The notes beneath the pieces are model-generated. The model worked only from the letters and a program-made list of their open reading frames with translations. It did not search any database and was not told the origin of the DNA. Of a DNA stretch of 64,000 nucleotides, positions 11,588 to 20,106 are shown one piece after another; the first letter of the stretch is position 1, and each line of letters starts with the position of its first letter. Origin of the DNA: Methanothrix sp. (GTDB lineage Archaea > Halobacteriota > Methanosarcinia > Methanotrichales > Methanotrichaceae); contig JARYLI010000003.1 in the NCBI GenBank assembly GCA_029907715.1, positions 98,234 through 162,233 of the forward strand. Direction: 5' to 3'. The position numbers and the translations under genes are program-made.

Positions 11588-12047
11588 GCCGCGCCTCGAT
11601 CCCCCGCCAGTGCGACCCCTGCCAGTAGATCTTTCCGCACCTTGAGCACATCCATCTCCTGTTCCCCATATCGAGGAGCTCGCCGTTGCAGATGGTGCAC
11701 CTCTCCGGGTTGAGATCGAGGTTGATACCTCTCTCCAGCACCTCTCTCAGCTGGTCATCGATATGAGAGGATCTTATGAGAATGCATCTCACTCCAGCCC
11801 TCTCACAAAGCTCTGCCAGAGACCTGTCGCGTGTGAGCAGCGTTCTCCTCTCCCCTGCCTGCGCGATGAGATCGCCATCGCTCATGGACCTTGGATTCTC
11901 CACATCGTGACCCGCAAGCCTGAGCCATCTTCCCAGGCGCATCAGCATGTGGTCCACCACAAACTCAGCCGTATGGAGACCTCCGGAAGCAAACGAATAT
12001 AACGTTTCTATAAAGGCCTGCACCAGATATATAGCCATCTGAATCAA
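11568..12047 (-). CDS. Mut7-C RNase-domain protein with zinc ribbon
   Basis: 159 residues as an open frame; the true N-terminus is probably near FVVDHMLMRLGRWLRLAGHD, since this family normally starts at the equivalent (K/E)F-hydrophobic-D-xML. The PIN-like Mut7-C domain carries conserved acidic residues (VVDHML, then MSDGDLI, and LTRDRSL). The C-terminus has a zinc ribbon: CTICNGEL followed by MCSRCGKIYWQGSHW. This family is predicted to be RNA-degrading. A GTG about 30 residues in may be the start; the ribosome binding site does not decide. It runs divergently from dmrX, with 11 bases between the frames. Confidence 0.8.
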   Translation of the reverse strand: MIQMAIYLVQAFIETLYSFASGGLHTAEFVVDHMLMRLGRWLRLAGHDVENPRSMSDGDLIAQAGERRTLLTRDRSLAELCERAGVRCILIRSSHIDDQLREVLERGINLDLNPERCTICNGELLDMGNRRWMCSRCGKIYWQGSHWRGIEARLRSLGS

Positions 12048-12058
12048 TCATTCTCCGG

Positions 12059-12790
12059 ATGAGAAGGGTTGCCTGGGGAATAACCGGCGGCGGCCAGTAC
12101 CTGGCTGAGAGCGTGAAGGCGATGCGCGAGGTCGCAGCCCGGAACAGAGTGTGCACATTTGTATCAAGAGCAGGCGAGGAGGTTCTGCGCATGTACGGGC
12201 TGCTCGATGGACTCCACGAGATCTCCGGAGGAGGCTATCTGGAGGAGATCTTTCTGGAGAGTGAATCTGGAAGGAGCTTTCCTATGACCGGAAGGCTCAT
12301 GCTGGGCAGGTTTGACGTGCTGCTGATCGCGCCCGCCACATCGAACACCGTGGCGAAGATCGCATGCGGGATAGCGGACACGATCGTCACAAATGCAGCC
12401 GCGATGGCTGAGAAGGCAGAGGTGCCGGTGCTTGTGCTGCCGACTGATGTGAGAGAGGTTGTGACGAGAGCGCCCTATGCTGTGAACAGGGAGATGTGCA
12501 GAGGATGCGAGGTCTGTCCTCCGCAGAGAGCCTGCCCTCAGGGTGCGATATCAGGCGATGACATTCGCTCCATAGACCTGATGCTGTGCGATGGATGTGG
12601 TACATGCCTGCCTCTCTGCAGCAGCGGTGCGATAGATGCTGTGAGGATGAACGTCAGGCGGAGAAGCATAGATCTGAGAAACATCGAGATCCTCAGGGAG
12701 AGGGGCTACGTGATCCTCGAATCGCCTGATGAGATACCAGGGGCTGTTGAAGGTGGAGTTTTCAAGAGGAATATGCATGGATCTGAATGA
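12059..12790 (+). CDS. dmrX: Dihydromethanopterin reductase (DmrX-like iron-sulfur flavoprotein)
   Basis: 243 residues. The N-terminal flavoprotein half is the archaeoflavoprotein/DmrB fold (RVAWGITGGGQYLAESV; LLIAPATSNTVAKIACGIADT, the FMN-binding loop). The C-terminal third carries two 4Fe-4S clusters: CRGCEVCPPQRACPQGAI and CDGCGTCLPLCSSGAI. This architecture matches DmrX of Methanosarcina, which makes tetrahydromethanopterin from the dihydro form with electrons from a reduced acceptor. A simpler relative without clusters (AfpA) lies at 24790. The start ATG follows an AT-rich region; no clear ribosome binding site is seen. Two family-1 partial elements follow the stop. Confidence 0.87.
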   Translation: MRRVAWGITGGGQYLAESVKAMREVAARNRVCTFVSRAGEEVLRMYGLLDGLHEISGGGYLEEIFLESESGRSFPMTGRLMLGRFDVLLIAPATSNTVAKIACGIADTIVTNAAAMAEKAEVPVLVLPTDVREVVTRAPYAVNREMCRGCEVCPPQRACPQGAISGDDIRSIDLMLCDGCGTCLPLCSSGAIDAVRMNVRRRSIDLRNIEILRERGYVILESPDEIPGAVEGGVFKRNMHGSE

Positions 12791-12796
12791 TTCGTT

Positions 12797-12850
12797 CGCT
12801 CTTTGTGTTTGGCAACTTAGAGGCTGTGTGGTCTGGCTGCTGTAATCATT
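12797..12850 (+). mobile_element. Truncated family-1 element (left part)
   Basis: CGCTCTTTGTGTTTGGCAAC and the following GGCTGTGTGG...GGCTGCTGTAA match the left half of family 1, as in copies 1 and 8. The right half is missing; the next element begins at once. Confidence 0.7.
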
Positions 12851-12858
12851 CACGCTCT

Positions 12859-12981
12859 CGCTCTTATGTATTCAGCAACTTGAAGGTCATGCGGTAGGTT
12901 GCTGAATGCATTCATCCGCTCGCCACAAGCGCATAGCTTGACTGGTGTCTCTTCGGGCAAGTTATCAGATGGATAAGAGCG
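12859..12981 (+). mobile_element. Small non-coding element, family 1, copy 4 (nested)
   Basis: 123 bp with complete ends. A perfect 8-bp duplication, CACGCTCT, lies at 12851-12858 and 12982-12989. The right-hand copy is the beginning of another family-1 element, so this copy jumped into the end of a relative. Confidence 0.9.
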
Positions 12982-12983
12982 CA

Positions 12984-13075
12984 CGCTCTTTATGTGCGCA
13001 GCAACTTGCATGCAATGTGGTCGCTGAAAGCATTCATTGCCATGCCTTCGACTACGTCGAAGGTAAGTCGAAACC
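12984..13075 (+). mobile_element. Truncated family-1 element hit by copy 4
   Basis: CGCTCTTTATGTGCGCAGCA, then GCATGCAATGTGGTCGCTG and GCATTCATT, followed by the internal palindrome CTTCGACTACGTCGAAG and AAGTCGAAAC. The right terminal repeat is absent. The sequence then passes into CCTCCCCTGAAGGGGAGGGG. Confidence 0.65.
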
Positions 13076-13125
13076 TCCCCTGAAGGGGAGGGGGTCTTCT
13101 GCCTGCTTTCCTATCATCGATGAGG

Positions 13126-15714
13126 TCAGGAGGCCTCACTCCTGACCCTCTCGATATCCCTCCTGAGATCATCGCTCATGCTCACCCCGTCGAGGTTCTG
13201 CCGCGCCAGGCTCTCGAGCGTTGGTCTATCATACTTTATTCCATCGAGCCTGGCTCCGCGCAGATCGACATTCGTAAATCCTACCGAGTAGAGCTCAGAG
13301 TCTCGCAGGTCTGCCCCGGAGAGGCTTGTGTTGGTGAGATACACACCTGTCGCCTTTATTCTCCTCAGATCTGCCATGCTCAGATCTGAGTTCTCCAGCA
13401 TCACGCCCCTCAGGATGGCATTTCTCATCTTCGCAGATCTCATCACAGCATTCGAGACGTAGAGGGCCTCAAGGCGGCATCCAGACATATCGGCCCGGCT
13501 GAGATCTGCCTGTCCGAAGTTGACGCTGTGAATCACAATCCCTGACATTATCACACCTCTGAGAATCGCCCCACTGAAGTCAGCATCGTCCAGCCTCGCA
13601 TTCGTGAGATCTGCTCCCGACAGGTTTGCCCTCAGGGCATATGCCTTTACGAGATCTGCGCCGCTCAGGTCAGCGCCGCTCATATCTGCTCCAAACAGCT
13701 CGGCTCTTGTGAGAAAAGCTCCTGACAAGCGGCTGTTTCTCAGATCCACCCAGTTCGCACGCACGCCGAGCATGTTGGCTCTCGTTAACAGCATATCATG
13801 CATCCTCGCCTGTGTGAGATCCGCGCCGAGCAGCCTGGCGCCGCTCATATCCGCGCCCTCAAGCACAGCGCTGCTCAATCTGGCGCTCGTGAGGTCCGCA
13901 TCCCTCAGATCAGCCTCTGATAGATCTGATTCTGTGAGGTCCACACCACGGAGGCTTGCTGAGACCAGAGATGCCCGTGTCAGATCTGCCCTGAAAAGCA
14001 TTGATGAGTCGAGCCTGGCACCACTAAGATTCGCGCCGCGCAGGTCTGTAAAGAGCATGCAGCACCTTCGCATATCAGTGTTTGAGATGTCTGTGAACGA
14101 GAGATTCGCGCCCGAGATGTTGGATCGCATCATAACGGCGCCTGTGAGCTTGGATCCGGTCAGATCCGCATCTCTCATCACAGAGTCCTGCATCGATGTG
14201 CTTCTCAGATCCGAGTACCTGAGAGATGCGCGCGTGAGGTCAATGCCATTGAGATCTGAGCCGCTCATGTTTGCCCCTGATAGATTCGCGTCTCTGAGAG
14301 TGGCACGGTAGACGAATGCGTTCCGGAGAAAAGCTCCGCTCAGATTGCATCCATCCATCTTGGTGCCGTTCAGATCTGCTCCGTCCATCCTGGCGCCGAA
14401 GAGAGTCGCCCCGCTCAGCCTGGCGTTCTCCATCTCTGCCTCCGTGAGATCTGCGCAGCTCAGATCGCTTCCTATCAGGTCGGCACTGATGACCTTTGCG
14501 CCTCTCAGCCTGGCCTCGCGGAGATTTGTGTTGTGTATATCAGCGCCCTCGATATCCGCGCCGGAGAGGTCTGCAAGGCTCAGGTTCGCATCGTATATCA
14601 TGCTGTACCTGAGATATGCTCCAGTAAGGTTTGAGCCGCTCAGATCCGAGCCGTTCAGGTACGTCTGGTTCAGGCTCGCGCCGCTCATGTTGTGCCAGCT
14701 GAGGTTCATGTGGCTCAGATCCGCCCTGTCGTGGAACGGCTGATTTATTATGATGCTGCCCGCGGGCAGAGATCCGGGGGAGATGTTGAATCTGCGAAGC
14801 TCGACCATATCGAACATGTAAACATTTGGACTGTTATCGGTTATGGGTATGTTATCCGGATCTGCGCCCCGCAGTATGCGCGCTGCGATCTCTGCGGCCT
14901 TCTCTCCCTGCGCCTTTCCACTGCTGAGGTTGCCTCCGACTATGCCATGACCCAGACACATCTTCCACACACCGTAGACGGGAACACGGCTGGCCTGCCG
15001 GAGAAGCTCTGCGCTCTCCTCATAGGTGAAGACCCCTCCAGCGCGATCCCTGTTGAAAGTGAGAAGTAGCACAAGCGCGTCAGGGCCGAGCCTGGATACG
15101 TTCTCGCGCAGCTCATCCGCCGTCACATCATCAAGAACCTCAAAGGTGACATTGAACTCTGGTATAACGCCCTCCAGCACCCTCCTGTTTGCCCTTCCTG
15201 TGGTGGTGTTGTCATTCACGACCACTATTTTATCTGCAGATGGATGAAGCCTGAGCATGAGACCGACCGTATCCTCGATGCTCACGTTCAGGAGAACCCC
15301 TGTGAATCCACTGACATTGCTCAGCATTTCTGGCCTGAAGTCCTTCACGCCGCAGAAGACCACTGGAACCCCGGGAAAGAGCTCGTCCCTGTTCTTCAGG
15401 AGAAACCTGAACGCGTCGTCATCTGAGGATATGATGACATCGAACTGTCTCTCACCGTATCTCTCAGAGTACAGCCTCTTCAGGAACTCCATTCTGGACT
15501 CGTTCAGCTGGATCTTCTTGGCGTCCATGTACTCCACCGTGAGATTCGCATCCGGCGCATCGATCGCCAGCCTGAGGCGCACACCGTTGGTGACATCATC
15601 TGTCCAGGCCATGCCGGGGTTGTAGGAGTTCAGAAGAAGCACCTCGCTAGCTGGAGCAATGCCTGTGGTCGTGAGCAGTATCAGAAGAAAGACAAACAGG
15701 AGATGTACCCTCAT
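13126..15714 (-). CDS. Secreted binding-protein domain fused to a long pentapeptide-repeat helix
   Basis: 862 residues. A signal peptide (1-22) precedes an ABC-type substrate-binding/sensor fold at about 23-325 (VLLLNSYNPGMAWTDDVTNG; FDVIISSDDDAFRFLLKN; FPGVPVVFCGVKDF; VYGVWKMCLGHGIVGG), of the type found outside the membrane in many bacterial sensor kinases. From about 335 to 835 the protein is almost wholly pentapeptide repeats A(D/N)LSG, roughly 100 units, which fold into a right-handed square beta-helix. A short charged tail ends it. No membrane anchor is seen after the signal peptide. The ligand is unknown. The fusion is unusual. It lies between two blocks of mobile repeats. Confidence 0.85.
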   Translation of the reverse strand: MRVHLLFVFLLILLTTTGIAPASEVLLLNSYNPGMAWTDDVTNGVRLRLAIDAPDANLTVEYMDAKKIQLNESRMEFLKRLYSERYGERQFDVIISSDDDAFRFLLKNRDELFPGVPVVFCGVKDFRPEMLSNVSGFTGVLLNVSIEDTVGLMLRLHPSADKIVVVNDNTTTGRANRRVLEGVIPEFNVTFEVLDDVTADELRENVSRLGPDALVLLLTFNRDRAGGVFTYEESAELLRQASRVPVYGVWKMCLGHGIVGGNLSSGKAQGEKAAEIAARILRGADPDNIPITDNSPNVYMFDMVELRRFNISPGSLPAGSIIINQPFHDRADLSHMNLSWHNMSGASLNQTYLNGSDLSGSNLTGAYLRYSMIYDANLSLADLSGADIEGADIHNTNLREARLRGAKVISADLIGSDLSCADLTEAEMENARLSGATLFGARMDGADLNGTKMDGCNLSGAFLRNAFVYRATLRDANLSGANMSGSDLNGIDLTRASLRYSDLRSTSMQDSVMRDADLTGSKLTGAVMMRSNISGANLSFTDISNTDMRRCCMLFTDLRGANLSGARLDSSMLFRADLTRASLVSASLRGVDLTESDLSEADLRDADLTSARLSSAVLEGADMSGARLLGADLTQARMHDMLLTRANMLGVRANWVDLRNSRLSGAFLTRAELFGADMSGADLSGADLVKAYALRANLSGADLTNARLDDADFSGAILRGVIMSGIVIHSVNFGQADLSRADMSGCRLEALYVSNAVMRSAKMRNAILRGVMLENSDLSMADLRRIKATGVYLTNTSLSGADLRDSELYSVGFTNVDLRGARLDGIKYDRPTLESLARQNLDGVSMSDDLRRDIERVRSEAS

Positions 15715-15776
15715 GGACGAACACCTGTGAGTACTACCGAATAGAGAGTATTAAGACTTTTCCAGGCAGAGGGTGT

Positions 15777-16010
15777 GTTGAATGATGTTTGAGAATCTGA
15801 CTGCATAGACCCAATTCATACAAATTGTAATTCGCTCTTATGTGCGTAGCAACTTGCAGAGCATGCAATGTGGTCGCTGAAAGCATTCATTCATCGAAAC
15901 GAACGCATAGCATGACCCCTGCTCCTTTGGGAAAGTCATCAAATGGATAAGAGCGTTGTAATTATAGTAAAAATCGATAGTTTTCGACCTTTTAGGTCTT
16001 AATCATAGTT
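15777..16010. repeat. Family-2 repeat, interrupted by family-1 copy 5
   Basis: GTTGAATGATGTTTGAGAAT at 15777, then TTCATACAAATTGTAATT, is broken by the 15833-15955 element and resumes as ATTATAGTAAAAATCGATAG. It aligns with the uninterrupted repeat at 24636-24739. The hairpin GACC-TTTTA-GGTC near 15988 replaces GACA-TTTTA-TGTC of the other copy. The right boundary is uncertain; a TATTCAACGCAGCA word like the other copy's end occurs near 16118. Confidence 0.75.
15833..15955 (+). mobile_element. Small non-coding element, family 1, copy 5
   Basis: 123 bp, flanked by a perfect 8-bp duplication TTGTAATT at 15825-15832 and 15956-15963. The empty site with TTACAATT is preserved at 24685-24692. Confidence 0.93.
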
Positions 16011-16097
16011 CTTTGCGCCACTTCATGTAAATCCATTTAAAAGCTACTGGATATGTCATACCTTATAGATTATTTTATGTGATATGTTATATTATAT

Positions 16098-16118
16098 CAA
16101 CTTATGCGGAATACTATA
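16098..16118 (+). repeat. 21-bp repeat also present inverted at 22119-22139
   Basis: CAACTTATGCGGAATACTAT followed by A matches the reverse complement of 22119-22139 exactly. Confidence 0.8.
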
Positions 16119-16202
16119 TTCAACGCAGCACAGGCAGATTGATTCGATGGTTATCACATCTGGCTCAAAGGCGTTCCTCCTCCCCCTAAACTTATACAGA
16201 TT

Positions 16203-16403
16203 CGCTATTTTGTATTCAGCAATCTGGAGGTCGCGCAGGGAGGTTGCTGAACGCACTCATCCCTCGCTGGGCCTTCGACTACATCGAATGATTTCGACAG
16301 TTTTGACTTCGCCGAAACTCTTCGACGCAGTCGAAGATAAGTCGAAACGAGCGCATGGCAGGAGAAGTGCCTCGCCGGGCAGGTTATCGGATGTATGAGA
16401 GTG
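16203..16403 (+). mobile_element. Small non-coding element, family 1, copy 6 (long form)
   Basis: 201 bp with diverged ends (CGCTATTTT and TATGAGAGTG) and an extended centre containing several GTCGAA/TTCGAC palindromes. A perfect 8-bp duplication, TACAGATT, lies at 16195-16202 and 16404-16411. Confidence 0.88.
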
Positions 16404-16692
16404 TACAGATTTTTCTGCTGGTGCCTCCAGCTATGCAATCGTGCAATCACATCTTTGAGATCAGATGCATCCAGTGGGGTTCAGCATCATACCGCTGCGC
16501 TCGAATCCTCGACAGCCTGTCCAGCTATTCTCGAGACCACCGATTCCCTGGGAACCATTCGGCAAATCCGGGACGTGAAGCTGCATCGAGAGCGGTTCAC
16601 TTTTTGCTCTAGAAAAGCAATATTGCTTCGATCACCAAATTTATATCCAGGGATGGTCCATGGGATGGCAAATTCAACCCGGGTGAGCCACA

Positions 16693-17100
16693 TTGAGGAT
16701 AAGAGTGGTAAGCTCCAAGAGCGAGATAGAACGGCTGAGCAGGGATGAGCTCTTTGTGCATCTCGCATTCAGGGCATCGAATGCGGACATCTTCAGGCTT
16801 CTCCAGAGATGCCCTCAGCTCAAGGCGATACAGGTGCCAGCATCTTACTATCGGACGCTTTCACAGGCCGGCAAGATGTTTCTGCAGATCCACGGGATCT
16901 CCCTGATAGAGGGCGACGTATGGGGCCACAGGAAGGATCTGAGCGAGTACCTGATAATAGAGGAGCAGGATCTACGGAGGATATCAGAGCTCATGAGCTC
17001 GGGTATGAGCCCTGAGGATATCGCAGAGAGTCTCTCTGAGGATCTGAAGGTCTCACCCGGACTGGTGAGGTTTATAGGCGAGACTCGTCGTTCATCATAG
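16693..17100 (+). CDS. DUF1699 family protein
   Basis: 135 residues from a TTG at 16693, supported by GGGTGA at 16681-16686 and a TATA-like AATTTATATCC near 16638. The pattern MRIRVVSSKSEI, then HLAFRASNADIFRLLQRCP, AIQVPASYYRTLS and IEGDVWGHRKDLSEY is that of DUF1699, a methanogen-specific family of unknown role. The C-terminal 50 residues form a helical segment that may bind nucleic acid (MSPEDIAESLSEDLKVSPG), but this is a guess. It overlaps the convergent Nog1 gene by 29 bases. Confidence 0.85.
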   Translation: MRIRVVSSKSEIERLSRDELFVHLAFRASNADIFRLLQRCPQLKAIQVPASYYRTLSQAGKMFLQIHGISLIEGDVWGHRKDLSEYLIIEEQDLRRISELMSSGMSPEDIAESLSEDLKVSPGLVRFIGETRRSS

Positions 17101-17992
17101 ACATGCAGATATCGAGAGCCTCCGGCACACCCTCTCCTGTGAGCGTTGATATCCTGATGCCATCTCTGGGATGCTCGGATGGTATATCCGACTTGTTGTA
17201 TGCCACAACGACGGGCAGCTCCAGCCAGCTCTGTATCTCCTCCAGGAGCCTGAGCTGGGCATCGAGCGGATAGCCACAGTGGCCCGTCGGATCTATGAGA
17301 AATAGCACGACGCCTCTGAGATGCCGCATGGCGGCGATAGCCTGCCTCTCGATCTCGTTCCTCTCAGATAGCGGCCTGTCCAGAAGCCCTGGTGTATCCA
17401 GGATCTGATATTTCTGATCCTCTCTGGTGATGTGACCGACGATCAGGCCCTGTGTTGTGAAGGGATAGCTGGCGATCTTTGGCCTGGCCCTGGTGACCAT
17501 GGCGAGAAAGCTGGACTTCCCGACATTTGGATAGCCTGCGATTATTATCGTGGGAAGGGAGGGATCTATGCCGGGAATCTCCCTCAGACGAGATGCTGCC
17601 TCGTTCAGAAAGACGAGATCCTCATCGATCGATCTGAGAACGGATGCCATTCGCCCCAGAGCAGATCTCATCTCCTCAGCGCCCCTCGGGCTCAGCATGT
17701 AGTCCCTTGATATCCTGCGTATCTGCTTTGAGGCCCATCCCACCCTGGAGAGTGATACACGGAGCCTATCCACGCCAGCCACCGCATCCACAAGATCGTA
17801 GTAGAACTCGGGCAGTTTCTCAAACGTTGGAAACCTCCTGACGATTGATGATAGAGAGGTGGCCAGGACCCCGCCAGCTGTGCCGACAAAGGCTGCATCA
17901 TTCCCGGCAGCTTTGACAGCCTTTGAGCCGCGCCTGAAGGCCCTGTCGATGAGCTCCTGTGCATCCGGAACCGTAGACAATCTTTCGAACAT
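17072..17992 (-). CDS. nog1: Nog1-type GTPase (Obg superfamily)
   Basis: 306 residues. A helical N-terminal Nog1 domain (about 1-155, VGWASKQIRRISRDYM) precedes the GTPase domain: G1 IAGYPNVGKSS (near 168), switch I YPFTTQGLIVGH, G3 LDTPGLLDRPLSERNEIE, G4 VAYNKSD (near 265) and G5 STLTGEG. Nog1 proteins work in large ribosomal subunit assembly. The archaeal form is short and lacks the eukaryotic C-terminal extension, as here. The gene is divergent from gar1; its own TATA-like CATTTATC lies near 18025. Confidence 0.92.
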   Translation of the reverse strand: MFERLSTVPDAQELIDRAFRRGSKAVKAAGNDAAFVGTAGGVLATSLSSIVRRFPTFEKLPEFYYDLVDAVAGVDRLRVSLSRVGWASKQIRRISRDYMLSPRGAEEMRSALGRMASVLRSIDEDLVFLNEAASRLREIPGIDPSLPTIIIAGYPNVGKSSFLAMVTRARPKIASYPFTTQGLIVGHITREDQKYQILDTPGLLDRPLSERNEIERQAIAAMRHLRGVVLFLIDPTGHCGYPLDAQLRLLEEIQSWLELPVVVAYNKSDIPSEHPRDGIRISTLTGEGVPEALDICMSMMNDESRL

Positions 17993-18041
17993 TCCTGGTG
18001 CCAGGAGGTTAACCTAATGAGATAAATGGTTTTCGAAATCT

Positions 18042-18077
18042 TTATATACTAGTGGTGCTCTATTCCTGCTGAGGTGA
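18042..18077 (+). promoter_or_regulatory. Promoter and ribosome binding site of gar1-tfb
   Basis: TTTATATACTAGTGG at 18042-18056 is a canonical TATA element. AGGTGA at 18072-18077 precedes the TTG start of gar1 at 18082 by four bases. Confidence 0.7.
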
Positions 18078-18081
18078 ACTA

Positions 18082-18339
18082 TTGAAGAGGCTGGGAACAG
18101 CACTCCATGTGGTTCAGAATAAACTTATTGTTCGCAGGGATGCAGCCGATCCTCCAAAGATTGGATCTGTGGTTGTTGATCGAAAGAGCACAAAGATCGG
18201 TAAGGTCTCGGATATCTTCGGTCCTCTGGAGAGGCCGTATGTTATCGTCAGACCCGCCAGAGGAGTCGACACGACGGTTCACGTCGGAAGCATGCTCTAT
18301 GTGGAATCTCCCAGGAGAGATGGTAAGTGGAAGAGATAG
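18082..18339 (+). CDS. gar1: H/ACA ribonucleoprotein subunit Gar1
   Basis: 85 residues, TTG start. The beta-barrel core [18 protein letters not shown], then [34 protein letters not shown] is typical of archaeal Gar1. It binds Cbf5 in the complex that converts uridine to pseudouridine under guide RNAs. It overlaps tfb by 13 bases, an arrangement repeated across Archaea, which supports both calls. Confidence 0.94.
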   Translation: MKRLGTALHVVQNKLIVRRDAADPPKIGSVVVDRKSTKIGKVSDIFGPLERPYVIVRPARGVDTTVHVGSMLYVESPRRDGKWKR

Positions 18340-19340
18340 AGAGAATTAGAGAGATAGAGCGCACAGAGCAGGAGAAGATAAAAGAGCGCATCAAGCTCCA
18401 GCGCGAGAAGGAGAAGGAGGAGGAGCTTGATAAGTATACTGTAGAGTGTCCCGAGTGTGGAAGTCGTGCTCTGGTCAGGGACTACGAGAGAGCGGAGCTT
18501 GTATGCTCTGACTGCGGCCTGGTCATAGACGAGAACTTCATCGATCAGGGTCCTGAGTGGAGGGCCTTTGATCACGATCAGAGGATGAAGAGATCGAGGG
18601 TCGGAGCCCCGATGACGTACACCATCCATGACAAGGGCCTCTCCACGATGATCGACTGGAGGAACAGGGACTCATACGGGAAGACTATCTCCTCGAAAAA
18701 CCGTGCCCAGCTCTACCGCCTGAGGAAGTGGCAGAGGCGCATAAGGGTCAGTAACGCCACAGAGCGCAACCTCGCATTCGCCCTTTCAGAGCTCGACAGG
18801 ATGGCGTCCGCCCTAGGCCTCTCCAGAAACGTGCGGGAGACCGCTGCTGTGATCTACAGGAGAGCCGTCGAGAAGAACCTGATCCGCGGCAGGAGCATAG
18901 AGGGCGTCGCGGCTGCTGCGCTCTACGCTGCATGCAGGCAGTGCAACGTGCCGAGAACGCTCGATGAGATCGCTGAGGTATCCAGGGTGAGCAGAAAGGA
19001 GATCGGAAGGACATACAGGTTCGTATCGCGCGAGCTCTCGCTCAAGCTCATGCCGACGAGCCCGATCGACTACATCCCCAGATTCTGCTCTGGGCTCAAC
19101 CTCAAAGGCGATGTCCAGGCGAAGGGCATAGAGATCCTGAGACAGGCCGCGGAGAAGGAGCTAACATCAGGACGCGGCCCGACCGGTGTTGCGGCGGCAG
19201 CCATCTACATAGCCTCGATCCTGTGCAACGACAGAAGGACTCAGAGGGAGGTGGCCGACGTCGCTGGCGTGACAGAGGTCACCATAAGAAACAGGTACAA
19301 GGAGCTCGCAGAAGAGCTGAACATCGAGATCATCCTCTGA
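18327..19340 (+). CDS. tfb: Transcription initiation factor IIB
   Basis: 337 residues from a GTG at 18327 inside the end of gar1, preceded by GGAGAG. A charged coiled-coil extension (1-35, [20 protein letters not shown]) comes before the zinc ribbon [20 protein letters not shown] with [10 protein letters not shown]. The B-finger follows ([13 protein letters not shown]), then two cyclin folds: [19 protein letters not shown], repeated as [17 protein letters not shown]. It recruits RNA polymerase to TBP-bound promoters. The long N-terminal coiled coil is more than the usual archaeal TFB carries and may be lineage-specific. Confidence 0.96.
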   Translation: MEEIERIREIERTEQEKIKERIKLQREKEKEEELDKYTVECPECGSRALVRDYERAELVCSDCGLVIDENFIDQGPEWRAFDHDQRMKRSRVGAPMTYTIHDKGLSTMIDWRNRDSYGKTISSKNRAQLYRLRKWQRRIRVSNATERNLAFALSELDRMASALGLSRNVRETAAVIYRRAVEKNLIRGRSIEGVAAAALYAACRQCNVPRTLDEIAEVSRVSRKEIGRTYRFVSRELSLKLMPTSPIDYIPRFCSGLNLKGDVQAKGIEILRQAAEKELTSGRGPTGVAAAAIYIASILCNDRRTQREVADVAGVTEVTIRNRYKELAEELNIEIIL

Positions 19341-19472
19341 GGGGCAGCGTGTACCCTGCCTGCACTTCGGGCGGAAGCGCGCCCCGATGATTAAAACATT
19401 TGTAAAACCATTGCACTGCGCAAACCATTCACTGCTTCCAGGCTGCGATTGCGGGTTTGAATCAGAACAGCC

Positions 19473-19583
19473 TGTCATGAACCGGTCTTTGGCATAACAC
19501 CTTATGACTTCGCGTTAGTTGTGCCCCAACAGTTCGCGGATCCACTTGTCATGAACCGGTCTTTGGCATAACACCTTATGACT
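19473..19583. repeat. Two exact 37-base repeats separated by 37 bases
   Basis: The repeat begins TGTCATGAACCGGTCTTTGG and ends CACCTTATGACT, at 19473-19509 and 19547-19583. The 37-base spacer does not resemble either neighbour. The spacing is CRISPR-like, but there are only two repeats and no cas gene is in the window. Confidence 0.7.
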
Positions 19584-19600
19584 CCTGTGTTGCCACATGC

Positions 19601-19719
19601 GTATTTGCTCAATATGGTGGGCGTGCTTGAGGTACCGATCAAGTGAAGCTGCTATGGCAGAGTCGTTCATCCAGAGATCCGTCGAGATGGCAATTTAGCC
19701 CAACGTATTGAGCATGTTC
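19601..19719 (+). mobile_element. Family-3 element, copy A
   Basis: 119 bp, GTATTTGCTCAATATGG at the left and CGTATTGAGCATGTTC at the right (inner inverted repeat TGCTCAATA). Flanks CCACATGC (19593-19600) and TCACATGC (19720-19727) match at seven of eight positions, consistent with an 8-bp target duplication. Confidence 0.8.
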
Positions 19720-19883
19720 TCACATGCTGTTGCAGGAAAACAGGCAGACGATCCCCTCGTCGGGGAATGCCTTACAACCTGGTTACCAGCTGACTTACCA
19801 GTTGCACCTTTCCGCCATCAGATCTGGGGGAGGGGTGAGCGCATTCGGCAGCACAGATGACGCCAAACAAAGAGGGACGCAAA

Positions 19884-20036
19884 CGCTCTTATCCATCTGT
19901 TAACTTGTTGAAGAGGTACTTCTCCTGCCATGCGCTCTTTTCGACTTATCTTCGACTGCGTTGAAGGCCTGGCGAGGGATGAGTGCGTTCAGCAACCTCC
20001 CTGCATGACCTCCAGGTTGCTTAATACAAAAGAGCG
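19884..20036 (-). mobile_element. Small non-coding element, family 1, copy 7 (reverse, long form)
   Basis: 153 bp, CGCTCTTATCCATCTGTTAA at the left, AATACAAAAGAGCG at the right. A perfect 8-bp duplication, GACGCAAA, lies at 19876-19883 and 20037-20044. It carries the internal TTCGACTTATCTTCGACTGC palindrome. Confidence 0.9.
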
Positions 20037-20106
20037 GACGCAAATTTTCTGGCTCATCGATTCTTTTTTATCATAGATGCACATAACAGCACGCGGGTAG
20101 ATACTG

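Larger units (their letters stand above)
19341..20106. other. Gene-free region packed with repeats
   Basis: This 766-base gap holds a 37-base direct repeat pair (19473-19583), a family-3 element (19601-19719), a reverse family-1 element (19884-20036) and, near 20064-20075, the T-rich TTTTTTATCATAG that probably serves paaK. No coding frame is convincing. Confidence 0.7.

Noticed and set aside
16084..16398. Possible small protein in the repeat region
   Set aside because: The frame runs through a family-1 element and shows no conserved protein sequence.
19473..19583. A true CRISPR array
   Set aside because: Only two repeats, no cas genes in the window, no leader; kept only as a repeat with an open question.
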